This document shows, piece after piece, positions 8,072 through 17,029 of a stretch of 64,000 nt of DNA. Made by a program: the position numbers and the translations under genes. Positions within the stretch are counted from its first letter, which is position 1. Each line of letters opens with the position of its first letter. Origin of the DNA: JAWKMZ01 sp041391965 (GTDB lineage: Bacteria; Bacteroidota; Bacteroidia; Flavobacteriales; Flavobacteriaceae); NCBI GenBank assembly GCA_041391965.1, contig JAWKMZ010000006.1, forward strand, positions 41,813-105,812, read 5' to 3'. The notes beneath the pieces were generated by a model, which saw only the letters and a list, made by a program, of their open reading frames with translations, did not search any database and was not told the origin of the DNA.

Positions 8072-9838
8072 ATGATAAAAAAATTACTCTTAAGTTTTAC
8101 TCTTGTACTTCCTTTAGCTACATCAGCTCAGGTAACATTTACAAATGCTAATACACATTTAGCCAATCCAAATGTAACCAGTGGATGCGCCATTGGCGTT
8201 TGCGATATGAATAACGATGGTTTAGATGATATTGTAAGGTTGGACGATGCCAGAAATTTACAAATTGAACATCAAACTGCTTCTGGTAATTTTACATTAT
8301 TGAATTATGGAAGTATTCCAGGTTCTGGTAGTGAATGGGGAATGGCTATTGCCGATGTTGACAAAAATGGCTACAACGACATTTTTGTTGGTGGCTCATA
8401 CAATGGTCTCAAATTATTAACTGCTAATAGTAATGGAACAAATTATTCTGTCACTGTATTTCCAGAAACATCATCTTACTATGATGATCACAGCATTTTT
8501 CTTCAAAACGCAAATTTTATTGATATAGATAATAATGGTAGCATTGATATTTTTGGATGCAGTGATGAAAGTGTTTCATCAGCATATAGCAATGATGGTA
8601 ATGGTGTAATGACTTTAAACAATGCTGGACTTATTAATGCCGTTTCCACAGTACCATCAGACAATTCTGGTAATTATGGAAGTATTTGGATGGATTATGA
8701 CAATGATGGCGACCAAGATTTATACATTTCTAAATGCCGATTAGGCATAAACAATCCAAATGATGGACGACGCATCAATTTATTATTCAGAAAAAATGCC
8801 AATGGCAGCTTTACAGAAGTTGGTGTAGCAGCAGGTTTAGTGCCTTATGCACAATCTTGGGCTGCAGCTTTTGAAGATATTGATAATGATGGTGATTTAG
8901 ATTGCGTTGTTGTTAACCACGACATCAGTAGTAAAATTTATGAAAATAATGGCAACGGCACCTTTACAGATATTACTGCAGGTTCAGGTATTGCAAATGA
9001 ATTGAACGATTTAGCTGAAGGTGGCATTCAAGTAATCATGGAAGATTTTGATAATGATGGGTTTATAGATTTGTTTATTACATCTCGTTACACAAGCCAC
9101 AAACACATCCTGTTTAAAAACAATGGCGACAAAACATTTTCTGTTATGCCTAACAATCCATTAAATGCAGGCGCAAAAAGTATTCAAAGTGCAGCAGTAG
9201 GTGATTTAAATAATGACGGCTTTATAGACATTATGGCTGGTTTTGCAACAGGCTACAATAATTATTCAAGCAATCCTGATATTTTGTTCTTAAATAATGG
9301 CAACGCAAATAAATGGAGTGAAATTACCTTACAAGGCGGACCAAGTAATAGAAATGGCATTGGTGCACGAATAGAAATTTACGGAGAATGGGGAAAGCAA
9401 ATAAGAGAAGTGCGCTCAGGTGAGAGTTATGGAACCATGAACTCTTTAATGACCCATTTTGGATTAGGAACAGCAACTGAAATAACTAAAATTGTGGTAA
9501 AATGGCCATCTGGAACTGTTGATCAACTTCTTGCTCCAAACATCAATGAACATTTAACCCTTATTGAAGGTGCTACATTAGGTACAAATGTATCTGAAAA
9601 TTCAATTTTCAAAATATATCCAAATCCAGTAAAAAACAAACTCCAAATTGATGGTTTGCAAAATACAAGCAACGCATACTATGAGGTTTATGACCTTACT
9701 GGCAAAATTATCATTCCTAAAGCATCTCTTTCAAACACGACAACTCAAATAGACTTGAATAGGTTAAAAAGTGGTGTGTATTTCTTAAATTTATATTCAG
9801 ATAACCAACGCTATGTTCATAAAATAGTAAAAGAATAA
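8072..9838 (+). CDS. Secreted FG-GAP/VCBS repeat and ASPIC/UnbV protein with T9SS sorting domain
   Basis: 588 residues from the ATG at 8072, chosen because it opens a signal peptide (MIKKLLLSFTLVLPLATSAQ) and because the predicted promoter lies downstream of the other ATG at 8018. Seven Ca2+-binding DxDxDG-like loops of FG-GAP/VCBS type follow ('DMNNDGLDD', 'DVDKNGYND', 'DIDNNGSID', 'DYDNDGDQD', 'DIDNDGDLD', 'DFDNDGFID', 'DLNNDGFID'). These form a beta-propeller, followed by an ASPIC/UnbV region ('NRNGIGARIEIYG', 'VVKWPSGTVDQL') and a type A T9SS C-terminal domain beginning 'FKIYPNPVKNKLQIDG' and ending in 'KIVKE'. It is expected to be exported across the outer membrane and anchored or released. 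The ligand is unknown. Confidence 0.85.
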   Translation: MIKKLLLSFTLVLPLATSAQVTFTNANTHLANPNVTSGCAIGVCDMNNDGLDDIVRLDDARNLQIEHQTASGNFTLLNYGSIPGSGSEWGMAIADVDKNGYNDIFVGGSYNGLKLLTANSNGTNYSVTVFPETSSYYDDHSIFLQNANFIDIDNNGSIDIFGCSDESVSSAYSNDGNGVMTLNNAGLINAVSTVPSDNSGNYGSIWMDYDNDGDQDLYISKCRLGINNPNDGRRINLLFRKNANGSFTEVGVAAGLVPYAQSWAAAFEDIDNDGDLDCVVVNHDISSKIYENNGNGTFTDITAGSGIANELNDLAEGGIQVIMEDFDNDGFIDLFITSRYTSHKHILFKNNGDKTFSVMPNNPLNAGAKSIQSAAVGDLNNDGFIDIMAGFATGYNNYSSNPDILFLNNGNANKWSEITLQGGPSNRNGIGARIEIYGEWGKQIREVRSGESYGTMNSLMTHFGLGTATEITKIVVKWPSGTVDQLLAPNINEHLTLIEGATLGTNVSENSIFKIYPNPVKNKLQIDGLQNTSNAYYEVYDLTGKIIIPKASLSNTTTQIDLNRLKSGVYFLNLYSDNQRYVHKIVKE

Positions 9839-9853
9839 TAACTTATCATTCAT

Positions 9854-9885
9854 AAAAAAGCCTTCCAAATTTGGAAGGCTTTTTT
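9854..9885. terminator. Bidirectional intrinsic terminator
   Basis: A perfect 16-bp inverted repeat with no loop spacer (AAAAAAGCCTTCCAAA / TTTGGAAGGCTTTTTT) lies between the convergent FG-GAP gene and murA. It has A and T tracts on both sides. Confidence 0.85.
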
Positions 9886-9887
9886 AT

Positions 9888-11198
9888 TTAATCAACACGA
9901 GTTATCTTTGCGCCAATGGCTCGTAAACGTGTGTCAATATGTTCATATCCTCTATCAATTTGTTCGATATTATGAATCGTAGAAGTTCCTTTAGCAGATA
10001 AGGCTGCTATTAATAAGGAAATACCAGCTCTAATATCTGGAGACGTCATTGTTGTTGCTTTTAATGTCGATTTAAAATCGTGTCCAATAACAGTTGCTCT
10101 ATGCGGATCGCAAAGGATAATTTTTGCTCCCATATCTATCAATTTATCTACAAAAAACAATCGGCTTTCAAACATTTTTTGATGTACTAAAACACTGCCT
10201 CTGGCTTGTGTAGCCACTACCAAAACAATACTCAATAAATCTGGTGTAAACCCTGGCCAAGGTGCATCAGCAACAGTAAGAATAGAACCATCTATATAAT
10301 TTTGTATTTCATACCCATTTTTGTGCGCAGGAATATGGATGTCATCACCATGTTTTTCAACAGTAATGCCTAATTTTCTGAAAACATTTGGTATTTGTCC
10401 CAAATCGTCCCAACTTACATTTTTAATGGTTAGGTCACTCTTAGTCATCGCAGCTAAACCAATCCAACTACCTATTTCAATCATATCTGGAAGCATGGTA
10501 TGCTGAGTTCCTCCTAAATTGTCAACACCTTCAATAATCAACATGTTAGAACCCACTCCACTAATCTTTGCTCCCATTCTATTCAACATTTTACATAATT
10601 GTTGCAAATATGGTTCACAAGCTGCATTGTAAATTGTAGTTGTGCCTTCTGCTAAAACGGCTGCCATGACAATATTGGCTGTTCCTGTAACAGAGGCTTC
10701 ATCTAAAAGCATGTAAGTTCCTTTTAGCTTATCCGCTTCTACACCATAAAAATGGTCTTCGCGATTGTAACGGAATTTTGCTCCAAGGTTGATAAACCCT
10801 TCAAAGTGTGTATCTAACCGACGACGACCAATTTTATCACCTCCAGGTTTTGGAATGTACCCTTTGCCAAAACGTGCCAAAAGTGGGCCTACAATCATAA
10901 TTGAACCTCTTAAGCCTTTGCCATCTTCTTTAAATTCAACCGATTCAAGGTATTTCATATGCACCTCATCTGCCTTAAAAGTATAAGAGCCTGTACCTAT
11001 TTTATTGATTTTCACTCCTAATTTACCAAGTAAAGTGATGAGTTTATTAACATCCACAATGTCTGGTATGTTATGAATAGTGACCAATTCTGGTGTAAGC
11101 AAAACAGCACAAAGTATTTGTAAAGCTTCGTTTTTAGCGCCTTGAGGTTGGATACTTCCTTTTAATTGATGACCTCCTTCAATTATAAATGTTGCCAT
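9888..11198 (-). CDS. murA: UDP-N-acetylglucosamine 1-carboxyvinyltransferase
   Basis: 436 residues, full length for MurA, the cytoplasmic enzyme that adds enolpyruvate from PEP to UDP-GlcNAc in the first committed step of peptidoglycan synthesis. The N-terminus has 'GAKNEALQIL' and later 'MVAAVLAEG'-like and 'GSWIGLAAM' segments typical of the inverted alpha/beta barrel. In the active-site loop the sequence reads 'PKPGGDKIGRRRLD': residue 121 is Asp where Escherichia coli MurA has the catalytic, fosfomycin-binding Cys115. The codon is GAT at 10838-10836. Asp at this position is known from fosfomycin-insensitive MurA of other bacteria. It is downstream of the DUF4290 gene (6-bp gap) in a likely operon. 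Confidence 0.95.
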   Translation of the reverse strand: MATFIIEGGHQLKGSIQPQGAKNEALQILCAVLLTPELVTIHNIPDIVDVNKLITLLGKLGVKINKIGTGSYTFKADEVHMKYLESVEFKEDGKGLRGSIMIVGPLLARFGKGYIPKPGGDKIGRRRLDTHFEGFINLGAKFRYNREDHFYGVEADKLKGTYMLLDEASVTGTANIVMAAVLAEGTTTIYNAACEPYLQQLCKMLNRMGAKISGVGSNMLIIEGVDNLGGTQHTMLPDMIEIGSWIGLAAMTKSDLTIKNVSWDDLGQIPNVFRKLGITVEKHGDDIHIPAHKNGYEIQNYIDGSILTVADAPWPGFTPDLLSIVLVVATQARGSVLVHQKMFESRLFFVDKLIDMGAKIILCDPHRATVIGHDFKSTLKATTMTSPDIRAGISLLIAALSAKGTSTIHNIEQIDRGYEHIDTRLRAIGAKITRVD

Positions 11199-11204
11199 GT
11201 AGTA

Positions 11205-11852
11205 TTAGTAGCGTTTTCTGTTGCGGTTAGAATTGTTTTTTTTGCTATGCGATTTTTTATTGTTGGAAGTAAATTTTTTCTTGCTACGCATTAAACTTGT
11301 AGCATCAGATAAATCTTCATCTGTTTCTTTTAGGTTTATTTTTCCACCAGATAGCTCAAACAAATGTTTATATATTACATCATCTTCAACCGTGTCTTTA
11401 TTCCAATTTAAAAAACACTTTTTCATGTGGTTGGCAATGGTGTAAATTAAGGCTTCTTTTAAGTCACTTTCTTCCCAAGTATTTGCCACATCAATCATGG
11501 TTTTTATGTTGTTTCCATAAAAACGGTATTTTGGAAAGTTTTGTGGGTATTTTAAAGGTTCTGGTTTGGAGTTCAATTCATCTTTTGACGGAATTGGATA
11601 TGGCGAATCAGCATCTAAGTCAAAATTGGACATGATGTAGAGTTGGTCCCAAAGTTTGTGTTGAAAATCAGGAACGTCACGCAAATGAGGTTGCAAATTA
11701 CCCATTACCGAAATAATGGCTTTTGATACTTTGTTGCGCTCTTCCTTAGTTGGTTGCTCTTTAGCGTAGTTAATCATTTTTTGTAAATGGCGTCCATATT
11801 CTGGAATGATTAAATGTTCGCGTTCTGTGTTGTATTCTAAATCGTTTATCAA
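11205..11852 (-). CDS. DUF4290 domain-containing protein
   Basis: 215 residues, soluble. The first 180 residues carry the DUF4290 pattern ('LEYNTEREHLIIPEYGRHLQKMI', 'LQPHLRDVPDFQHKLWDQLYIMS', 'YPIPSKDELNSKPEPLKYP'). The last 25 residues are Lys/Arg/Asn/Ser-rich, a basic tail that could touch nucleic acid or the membrane. The gene precedes murA by 6 bp, an order I recall as conserved in Bacteroidetes, which suggests a cell-envelope link. The function is unknown. Confidence 0.85.
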   Translation of the reverse strand: MINDLEYNTEREHLIIPEYGRHLQKMINYAKEQPTKEERNKVSKAIISVMGNLQPHLRDVPDFQHKLWDQLYIMSNFDLDADSPYPIPSKDELNSKPEPLKYPQNFPKYRFYGNNIKTMIDVANTWEESDLKEALIYTIANHMKKCFLNWNKDTVEDDVIYKHLFELSGGKINLKETDEDLSDATSLMRSKKKFTSNNKKSHSKKNNSNRNRKRY

Positions 11853-11976
11853 AATATAAAATGTGTGGTAATTATGTTAGTACACGCAGTTTTTTGTGTA
11901 CGTGTGCAAAATACAAAAAAAATAATAGAGTTATTCAACTCCTTAAAAATAATTGTTTTTGTGTGGTTGTAATAGA

Positions 11977-12552
11977 TTATTTTTCGTGTTTCAAAAAAAC
12001 GTTCCCATAATATAAAACGCCAATACAGATAATTAAACAAAGGAATAATCCTGTTTTAATTCCTGTTCGGAATCCAGATTGGATACCATGTGCTATTATA
12101 AGCATAAAAATATAACTTATGTAGCCTATTCCAAATTTGAGCATTCGTTCTAATGCTTTCATTTTTGGGGTTAAATAGACAATGAAAAACGGAATGAAAA
12201 AACTCAAAAGCAAAGCTCCAACTACGCTATTGGTATTCGCATTAGAATCTAGAGTTAAATAACCTATTATAGACATTAAAAGTAAATTCAATAGGATTAA
12301 GAAAAAACCATTGATAAGCAAAGAACTTATCTTCTTTCCATTTTGAATGTGTTTTTCATTTTCAAAAAAATCGTAGCTATTAATCTCAAGAACATCACAA
12401 ATCAAATTTATGGTTTTTCCGCGAGGCTCATTCTCATTATTTTCAATTCTTTGAATAGTTCTCAGATTAACTTTTGATAATTCAGCTAGTTCCTCTTGAG
12501 TAAGCCCTTTTAATTTTCGTATTTCTTGAATTTTATTTCCGATTGAATTCAT
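11977..12552 (-). CDS. XRE-type HTH regulator fused to a multi-pass membrane domain
   Basis: 191 residues from the ATG at 12552 (an upstream in-frame ATG at 12588 would add 12 poorly patterned residues). Residues about 1-60 are a Cro/C1-type HTH ('IGNKIQEIRKLKGLTQEELAEL' ... 'NLRTIQRIENNENEPRGKT'). Residues about 75-190 hold four hydrophobic segments. The architecture places a DNA-binding domain at the inner membrane, as in other small HTH-membrane regulators that sense envelope or membrane conditions. Ligand and targets are unknown. It stands alone between DUF4290 and DUF493. Confidence 0.7.
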   Translation of the reverse strand: MNSIGNKIQEIRKLKGLTQEELAELSKVNLRTIQRIENNENEPRGKTINLICDVLEINSYDFFENEKHIQNGKKISSLLINGFFLILLNLLLMSIIGYLTLDSNANTNSVVGALLLSFFIPFFIVYLTPKMKALERMLKFGIGYISYIFMLIIAHGIQSGFRTGIKTGLFLCLIICIGVLYYGNVFLKHEK

Positions 12553-12658
12553 AAAATTATTTTTATCCAAAACTATAAAATCACACAACGTTTGATAACG
12601 GTTTTTTTACGACTTTTTTACGACATACTTATTTGTCATTAAAAAGTCCTAAGCTTTT

Positions 12659-12952
12659 TTATAGCGAAATAACGCCTTCAATATTATCAGCCACTTCTTT
12701 GTATTTTTCAATAACAGCTTCAGGATTTTCCATTGGCACATTAACAGACACACTTGTGTATTTGCCATTTTTAGAAGGTGTTGTATTAATAACTGCACCA
12801 AGATTGTCAAATAGCGATTCTATTTTAGCAATCTTCTCTGCATCGGTTGTGATGATAAATTTATAAAGATATTCTGAAGGCCAGCTTGCTGTTTCGTACA
12901 ATTGGTCTTTTAGCTTTTTGTAAAATTCTTCTGGGTTTTGTTCTTTTTCCAT
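12659..12952 (-). CDS. DUF493 (YbeD-like) family protein
   Basis: 97 residues. The ferredoxin-like fold signature is visible: 'FYKKLKDQLYETASWPSEYLYKFIIT', 'NTTPSKNGKYTSVSVNVPMENPEAVIEKYKEV' (read as separate blocks). The family resembles ACT-like small regulatory domains and has no firm function. Its start codon lies in a CCATGG palindrome, so an ATG exists on both strands there; the opposite-strand ATG is probably not used. Confidence 0.85.
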   Translation of the reverse strand: MEKEQNPEEFYKKLKDQLYETASWPSEYLYKFIITTDAEKIAKIESLFDNLGAVINTTPSKNGKYTSVSVNVPMENPEAVIEKYKEVADNIEGVISL

Positions 12953-13043
12953 GGTGTTTTATTCAGTTGTAAAGATACATTTTACTTTACAATTTTTTAA
13001 TTGTTATAATAATTCCGATTTTTACAACCAAAATCTTGCCAAA

Positions 13044-13583
13044 TTGAGTACAAAAAAAATTGTCATTACTGGTGGACCAGGAACCGGAAAGTCCTCTATC
13101 ATTAATGAATTAAAAAAAAGAGGCCATCTATGTTTTGACGAAATTTCTCGTCAGGTCACACTAAAAGCACGTGAAAATGGGATTGAACAACTCTTTTTAA
13201 CACAGCCTTTATTGTTTAGCGAATTGCTTTTAGAAGGTAGGTTAAAACAGTTTAATGAAGCCGCAACTTATGATAATAAGACCGTTTTTTTAGACCGAGG
13301 CTTACCTGATGTTTTGGCATATATGGACTATTTTAATACATCCTTTCCACAAAATTTCATAGATGCCTGCCAAAATAACAGATATGATGCTGTTTTTATT
13401 TTAGCACCTTGGCAAGCCATTTATCAAAGTGATAGTGTGCGCTACGAATCGTTTGAGCAAGCCGAACGCATCCATCAGCATTTATTAAACACTTATAAAA
13501 AATTTAATTACAACTTGCTTGATGTTCCTTTTGATACGATTGAAAAACGTGCTGATTTCATTTTAGATGTTGTAAATTTATAG
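13044..13583 (+). CDS. AAA/P-loop NTPase, NadR-kinase-like (AAA_28)
   Basis: Assumed to start at the TTG at 13044, giving 179 residues ('STKKIVITGGPGTGKSSI'). The only in-frame ATG (12951) would add 31 residues of non-conserved sequence across the divergent promoter region. The Walker A motif is GGPGTGKSS at residues about 9-17, with 'VFLDRGLPDVLAYMDY' as the Walker B/lid region and 'VFILAPWQAIYQSDSVRYESFEQ' downstream. The family resembles the kinase domain of NadR and is annotated as AAA family ATPase; the substrate is unknown. The stop overlaps the recQ start region, so the two are likely co-translated. Confidence 0.75.
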   Translation: MSTKKIVITGGPGTGKSSIINELKKRGHLCFDEISRQVTLKARENGIEQLFLTQPLLFSELLLEGRLKQFNEAATYDNKTVFLDRGLPDVLAYMDYFNTSFPQNFIDACQNNRYDAVFILAPWQAIYQSDSVRYESFEQAERIHQHLLNTYKKFNYNLLDVPFDTIEKRADFILDVVNL

Positions 13584-13585
13584 TG

Positions 13586-15490
13586 ATGCAACATCCTATT
13601 GAAGTTTTAGAGCGTTACTGGAATTACAGATCATTCAAACCCTTGCAGGAAGACATCATTACTGCAGTTTTGAATAATGAAGACACCTTTGCTCTATTAC
13701 CAACAGGAGGCGGAAAATCTATTTGTTTTCAAATTCCTGCACTTATTAAAGAAGGCATTTGCATTGTGGTATCGCCTTTGATTGCTTTGATGAAAGACCA
13801 AGTTGCCCATTTAAACAATAAAGGCATTAAAGCCATGGCAATTACCAGCGGCATTTCGTATGCCACTTTAGATACTCTTTTGGACAACTGTATTTATGGT
13901 TCTTATAAGTTTTTGTATTTATCACCAGAGCGTTTGCAGCAAGCCATTGTGCAAGAGCGCATTCAACAAATGAATGTCAATTTAATTGTGGTTGATGAAG
14001 CGCATTGCATTAGCCAATGGGGAAATGATTTTAGACCTGCATATCATCAAATATCTGTGTTACGACAATTGCATCCTTCAGTCAATCTGATTGCTTTAAC
14101 CGCAACTGCAAAACCAAAAGTGGTTAAAGACATTATGCAACAATTAGATTTTATGGCTCCAAAAGTGTTTCAAGCATCTTTTGAAAGGCCTAACATTGCC
14201 TACATGGTTATAGATACCGATGACAAGCATTATAAAATTGAGCAGATTTTAAAGAAACATTCAGGAGCTTCTATCATTTATGTCAGAACCCGACGATTAG
14301 CCCATGAAATTCATTCTTTTTTAGAATCGAAAGGGTTTTTGAGCACTTTTTATCATGGTGGTATCAGTAGTAAAGAAAAACAAGACCATTTGCAGCAATG
14401 GACTAACAATCAAAAACCAATTATGGTCGCTACCACAGCATTTGGCATGGGTATAGATAAACCTGATGTTAAAACCATTATTCATATTAATTTACCCGAA
14501 AGTTTAGAAAGTTATTATCAAGAAGCTGGACGTGCAGGACGTAATGGCAAGCAAGCTTTTGCTGTAATTTTAAAAAACAATACCGATGAGAAGCAATTAA
14601 AAACTCAGTTTTTGGATACTTTACCCTCTGTAGATGATATAAAACAAGTGTATCGTAAATTGTGTAATTATTTTCAGGTGTCTTATGGCGAAGGCGAACT
14701 GACACAGCATCAATTTAATTTTAACCACTTTTGTAAAACCTATGATTTTAATTCGGCAAAAACCTACAATACGCTTCAAATTTTAGATAGAAACAGTATC
14801 ATCAGTTTGACACAACAGTTCAATTACCAAACTAAATTGCAGTTTTTACTTAGCAGTGAAGCATTATTTAGTTATTTGCATACTCATAAACAACATGAAA
14901 TCATAATCAAATCTATCTTGCGAACCTATGGAGGTGTTTTTGATAACTTACTCAAAATAAACATTCAAACGCTTTCAGATAAAGCTTCCGTAAGTGCTGA
15001 TGTCATCATAAAAACTTTGTATCAACTTAAAACAGATGGCATTGTAGAGTTTCAACATTCTAATACCGATTCTGAACTTACCTTTTTACAACCTCGAGAA
15101 GACGATAAAACCATCAATCGTATTGCAAAAACTGTAGAACAACAACAAACCCTAAAAGCAACGCAAATAGAAGCTGTCATTGCTTATATCAATGATGACA
15201 CTACTTGCAAAAGTGTACAATTATCAACCTATTTTGGAGAACCTAACACCAAACCTTGTGGTACTTGTTCGGTTTGTATATCAAAAAAGAGTCCTCCAAA
15301 AGCTACCAATTTTAAAACCATTTCACATCATATCATCGTCCAGTTGGAAAACCAACCTTTAAGCTCCAGAGCTTTAATTGAGCACTCTAACTATACAGAA
15401 AAGCAAGTTTTAGACACTTTAAAAGTCCTCTTAGAACACCATATTATTGAACTTACAACCAACAACACCTATAAACTAAAACATACATGA
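13586..15490 (+). CDS. recQ: ATP-dependent DNA helicase RecQ
   Basis: 634 residues from ATG 13586 (a GTG at 13583 overlaps the previous stop and is an alternative). Walker A 'LLPTGGGKSICFQIPAL', DEAH box 'VVDEAHCISQWGNDFRPAYH', motif V/VI 'ATTAFGMGIDKPDVKTIIHINLP' and 'YYQEAGRAGRNGK' are all present. Near residue 545 is a Cys-containing zinc subdomain ('DTTCKSVQ' ... 'KPCGTCSVC'), then a short winged-helix-like end. No HRDC domain follows, so this is the shorter RecQ type common in Bacteroidetes. It is a 3'-to-5' helicase for recombination repair. The TGA overlaps the fmt ATG (ATGA), so the two are translationally coupled. Confidence 0.93.
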   Translation: MQHPIEVLERYWNYRSFKPLQEDIITAVLNNEDTFALLPTGGGKSICFQIPALIKEGICIVVSPLIALMKDQVAHLNNKGIKAMAITSGISYATLDTLLDNCIYGSYKFLYLSPERLQQAIVQERIQQMNVNLIVVDEAHCISQWGNDFRPAYHQISVLRQLHPSVNLIALTATAKPKVVKDIMQQLDFMAPKVFQASFERPNIAYMVIDTDDKHYKIEQILKKHSGASIIYVRTRRLAHEIHSFLESKGFLSTFYHGGISSKEKQDHLQQWTNNQKPIMVATTAFGMGIDKPDVKTIIHINLPESLESYYQEAGRAGRNGKQAFAVILKNNTDEKQLKTQFLDTLPSVDDIKQVYRKLCNYFQVSYGEGELTQHQFNFNHFCKTYDFNSAKTYNTLQILDRNSIISLTQQFNYQTKLQFLLSSEALFSYLHTHKQHEIIIKSILRTYGGVFDNLLKINIQTLSDKASVSADVIIKTLYQLKTDGIVEFQHSNTDSELTFLQPREDDKTINRIAKTVEQQQTLKATQIEAVIAYINDDTTCKSVQLSTYFGEPNTKPCGTCSVCISKKSPPKATNFKTISHHIIVQLENQPLSSRALIEHSNYTEKQVLDTLKVLLEHHIIELTTNNTYKLKHT

Positions 15491-16437
15491 AACGCAATTT
15501 AAGAATCTTGTTTATGGGCACGCCAGAATTTGCAGTTGCCACTTTAAAAACATTAATAGAGCATGATTATAACATTGTTGGTGTCATTACAGCACCAGAC
15601 AAACCTGCAGGCAGAGGTCAAAAACTACACGAATCAGACGTTAAAAAATATGCTCAATCTCAAAATTTGAAGATTTTACAACCTACCAATTTAAAAAGTG
15701 AGCCATTTATAGAAGAATTAAAATCCTTAAATGCCAATTTGCAAATTGTAGTTGCTTTTAGAATGCTGCCAGAAGTGGTTTGGAATATGCCAAAATATGG
15801 CACTTTTAATTTACACGCATCACTTTTACCCAACTATAGAGGTGCTGCTCCTATTCATTGGGTCATCATTAATGGCGAAACCAAAACAGGTGTGACCACG
15901 TTTTTTATTGATGAAAAAATAGATACAGGAGCCATCATCCTTCAAAAAGAAACAGATATTGCAGCCAATGAAACCGTTGGAAGCTTACACGACCGATTAA
16001 TGACTATTGGAAGCCAATTAGTGATAGACACTGTAAAACTTATAGAAACCGATAAAGCCACTACAAGTCTTCAACCAAAAACAGCAATCAACAAAACTGC
16101 TTATAAGCTTCATAAAGACAATTGCAAAATTGATTGGAATGCTTCTTTAGACACTATCTACAATAAAATTAGAGGCTTAAATCCGTTTCCAACAGCTTGG
16201 AGTTATTTAAAAACCAATAATGAAATGCTCAACGTTAAAATTTTTGATGTAGAAAAAGAGTTTAACAAGCATTCTGACCCGATAGGTTTATTAAAAAGTA
16301 GTAAAACTGAGCTAAAAGTCGCAGTTAAAGATGGTTACCTTATTATTAAGGAAATTCAGCTTCCAGGAAAACGAAAAATGGCTGTGAAATCACTTTTAAA
16401 TGGATTTCATTTTTCTGAAGAAGCTAAAATGCTCTAA
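15487..16437 (+). CDS. fmt: Methionyl-tRNA formyltransferase
   Basis: 316 residues, the standard length. The N-terminal formyltransferase domain shows 'FMGTPEFAVATLKTL' and the folate-binding signature 'SLLPNYRGAAPIHW', plus 'DEKIDTGAIILQ'. The C-terminal domain binds the tRNA acceptor arm ('IRGLNPFPTAWSYL'). It formylates initiator Met-tRNA using 10-formyl-THF. The start ATG overlaps the recQ stop by four bases. Confidence 0.97.
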   Translation: MKRNLRILFMGTPEFAVATLKTLIEHDYNIVGVITAPDKPAGRGQKLHESDVKKYAQSQNLKILQPTNLKSEPFIEELKSLNANLQIVVAFRMLPEVVWNMPKYGTFNLHASLLPNYRGAAPIHWVIINGETKTGVTTFFIDEKIDTGAIILQKETDIAANETVGSLHDRLMTIGSQLVIDTVKLIETDKATTSLQPKTAINKTAYKLHKDNCKIDWNASLDTIYNKIRGLNPFPTAWSYLKTNNEMLNVKIFDVEKEFNKHSDPIGLLKSSKTELKVAVKDGYLIIKEIQLPGKRKMAVKSLLNGFHFSEEAKML

Positions 16438-16486
16438 ACCCTTATTATCAGTGATATTTGATAAAATCCGATAAAATGCACAGGCT

Positions 16487-16517
16487 TTATTAACAAATGT
16501 ATGAAGTTATTAACAAA
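16487..16517. repeat. Direct repeat TTATTAACAAA upstream of the HU gene
   Basis: Two copies of TTATTAACAAA (16487-16497 and 16507-16517) lie exactly 20 bp apart, two helical turns, about 50 bp upstream of the predicted hup promoter. Just upstream, GATAAAAT also occurs twice. This could be an operator or an AT-rich bendable site; no protein is assigned. Confidence 0.35.
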
Positions 16518-16541
16518 AATCTGTATTTCCCTTGCTATTAC

Positions 16542-16571
16542 TTGCGTGATTGAATAATCCGTATAAATTTG
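16542..16571 (+). promoter_or_regulatory. Predicted promoter of the HU gene (TTG-N19-TAAATTTG)
   Basis: A -33 TTG (16542-16544) and a -7 TAAATTTG (16564-16571) with 19-bp spacing fit the flavobacterial housekeeping promoter. The ATG is 62 bp downstream. Confidence 0.6.
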
Positions 16572-16632
16572 TAGAAGGATTTAACAATAACGTTTAACCC
16601 AACTATTATTTAATAATTAAAAATTTAAATTT

Positions 16633-16905
16633 ATGAACAAAACAGATTTAATCAATGGAATGGCAGAAAACGCTGGAATCACAAAAGCTGCTGCAAAAAA
16701 AGCATTAGATTCATTATTAATTGATATTGAAGGTGCACTTCAAAAAGGAAACAGAGTTTCTTTAGTAGGATTTGGTTCTTGGTCAGTTTCTAAAAGATCT
16801 GCAAGAGAAGGAAGAAACCCACAAACAGGTAAAACTATAAAAATCAAAGCTAAAAACGTTGTAAAGTTTAAAGCTGGTTCTGATTTAGGAAAAGCGGTAA
16901 ACTAA
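16633..16905 (+). CDS. hup: HU family DNA-binding protein
   Basis: 90 residues, the usual HU length. The sequence has the helical dimerisation half ('MNKTDLINGMAENAGITKAA'), the conserved 'VGFGSWSVSKRSAREGRNPQTGK' arm region including the Pro that intercalates DNA, and the closing 'AKNVVKFKAGSDLGKAVN'. It is a nucleoid protein that bends and compacts DNA. A classical terminator follows 21 bp after the stop. A strong promoter, AT-rich leader and own terminator indicate an abundant monocistronic transcript. Confidence 0.97.
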   Translation: MNKTDLINGMAENAGITKAAAKKALDSLLIDIEGALQKGNRVSLVGFGSWSVSKRSAREGRNPQTGKTIKIKAKNVVKFKAGSDLGKAVN

Positions 16906-16925
16906 TTACCATTTTAGTACAAAGC

Positions 16926-16958
16926 AAAAGCCCACTTGAAAAAGTGGGCTTTTTATTT
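16926..16958 (+). terminator. Intrinsic terminator of the HU gene
   Basis: The 12-bp stem AAAAGCCCACTT / AAGTGGGCTTTT with a GAAA loop (16938-16941) is followed by a T-rich tail. The stem is perfect. Confidence 0.9.
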
Positions 16959-17029
16959 TGGTCAGTTTCGTAACAAATTTGTTGGATTTTCAGAAAATAT
17001 ATGTTAGATTTAATTCAAAATCATTGCTT

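Noticed and set aside
11880..11915. GTACAC..GTGTAC inverted repeat upstream of DUF4290
   Set aside because: Only 6-bp arms in an AT-rich gap without T tract; too weak to call a terminator or operator.
12951..13043. ATG at 12951 as start of the P-loop protein
   Set aside because: The extension is not protein-like, crosses the divergent promoter region and shares its ATG palindrome with the opposite gene; TTG 13044 fits the family start.
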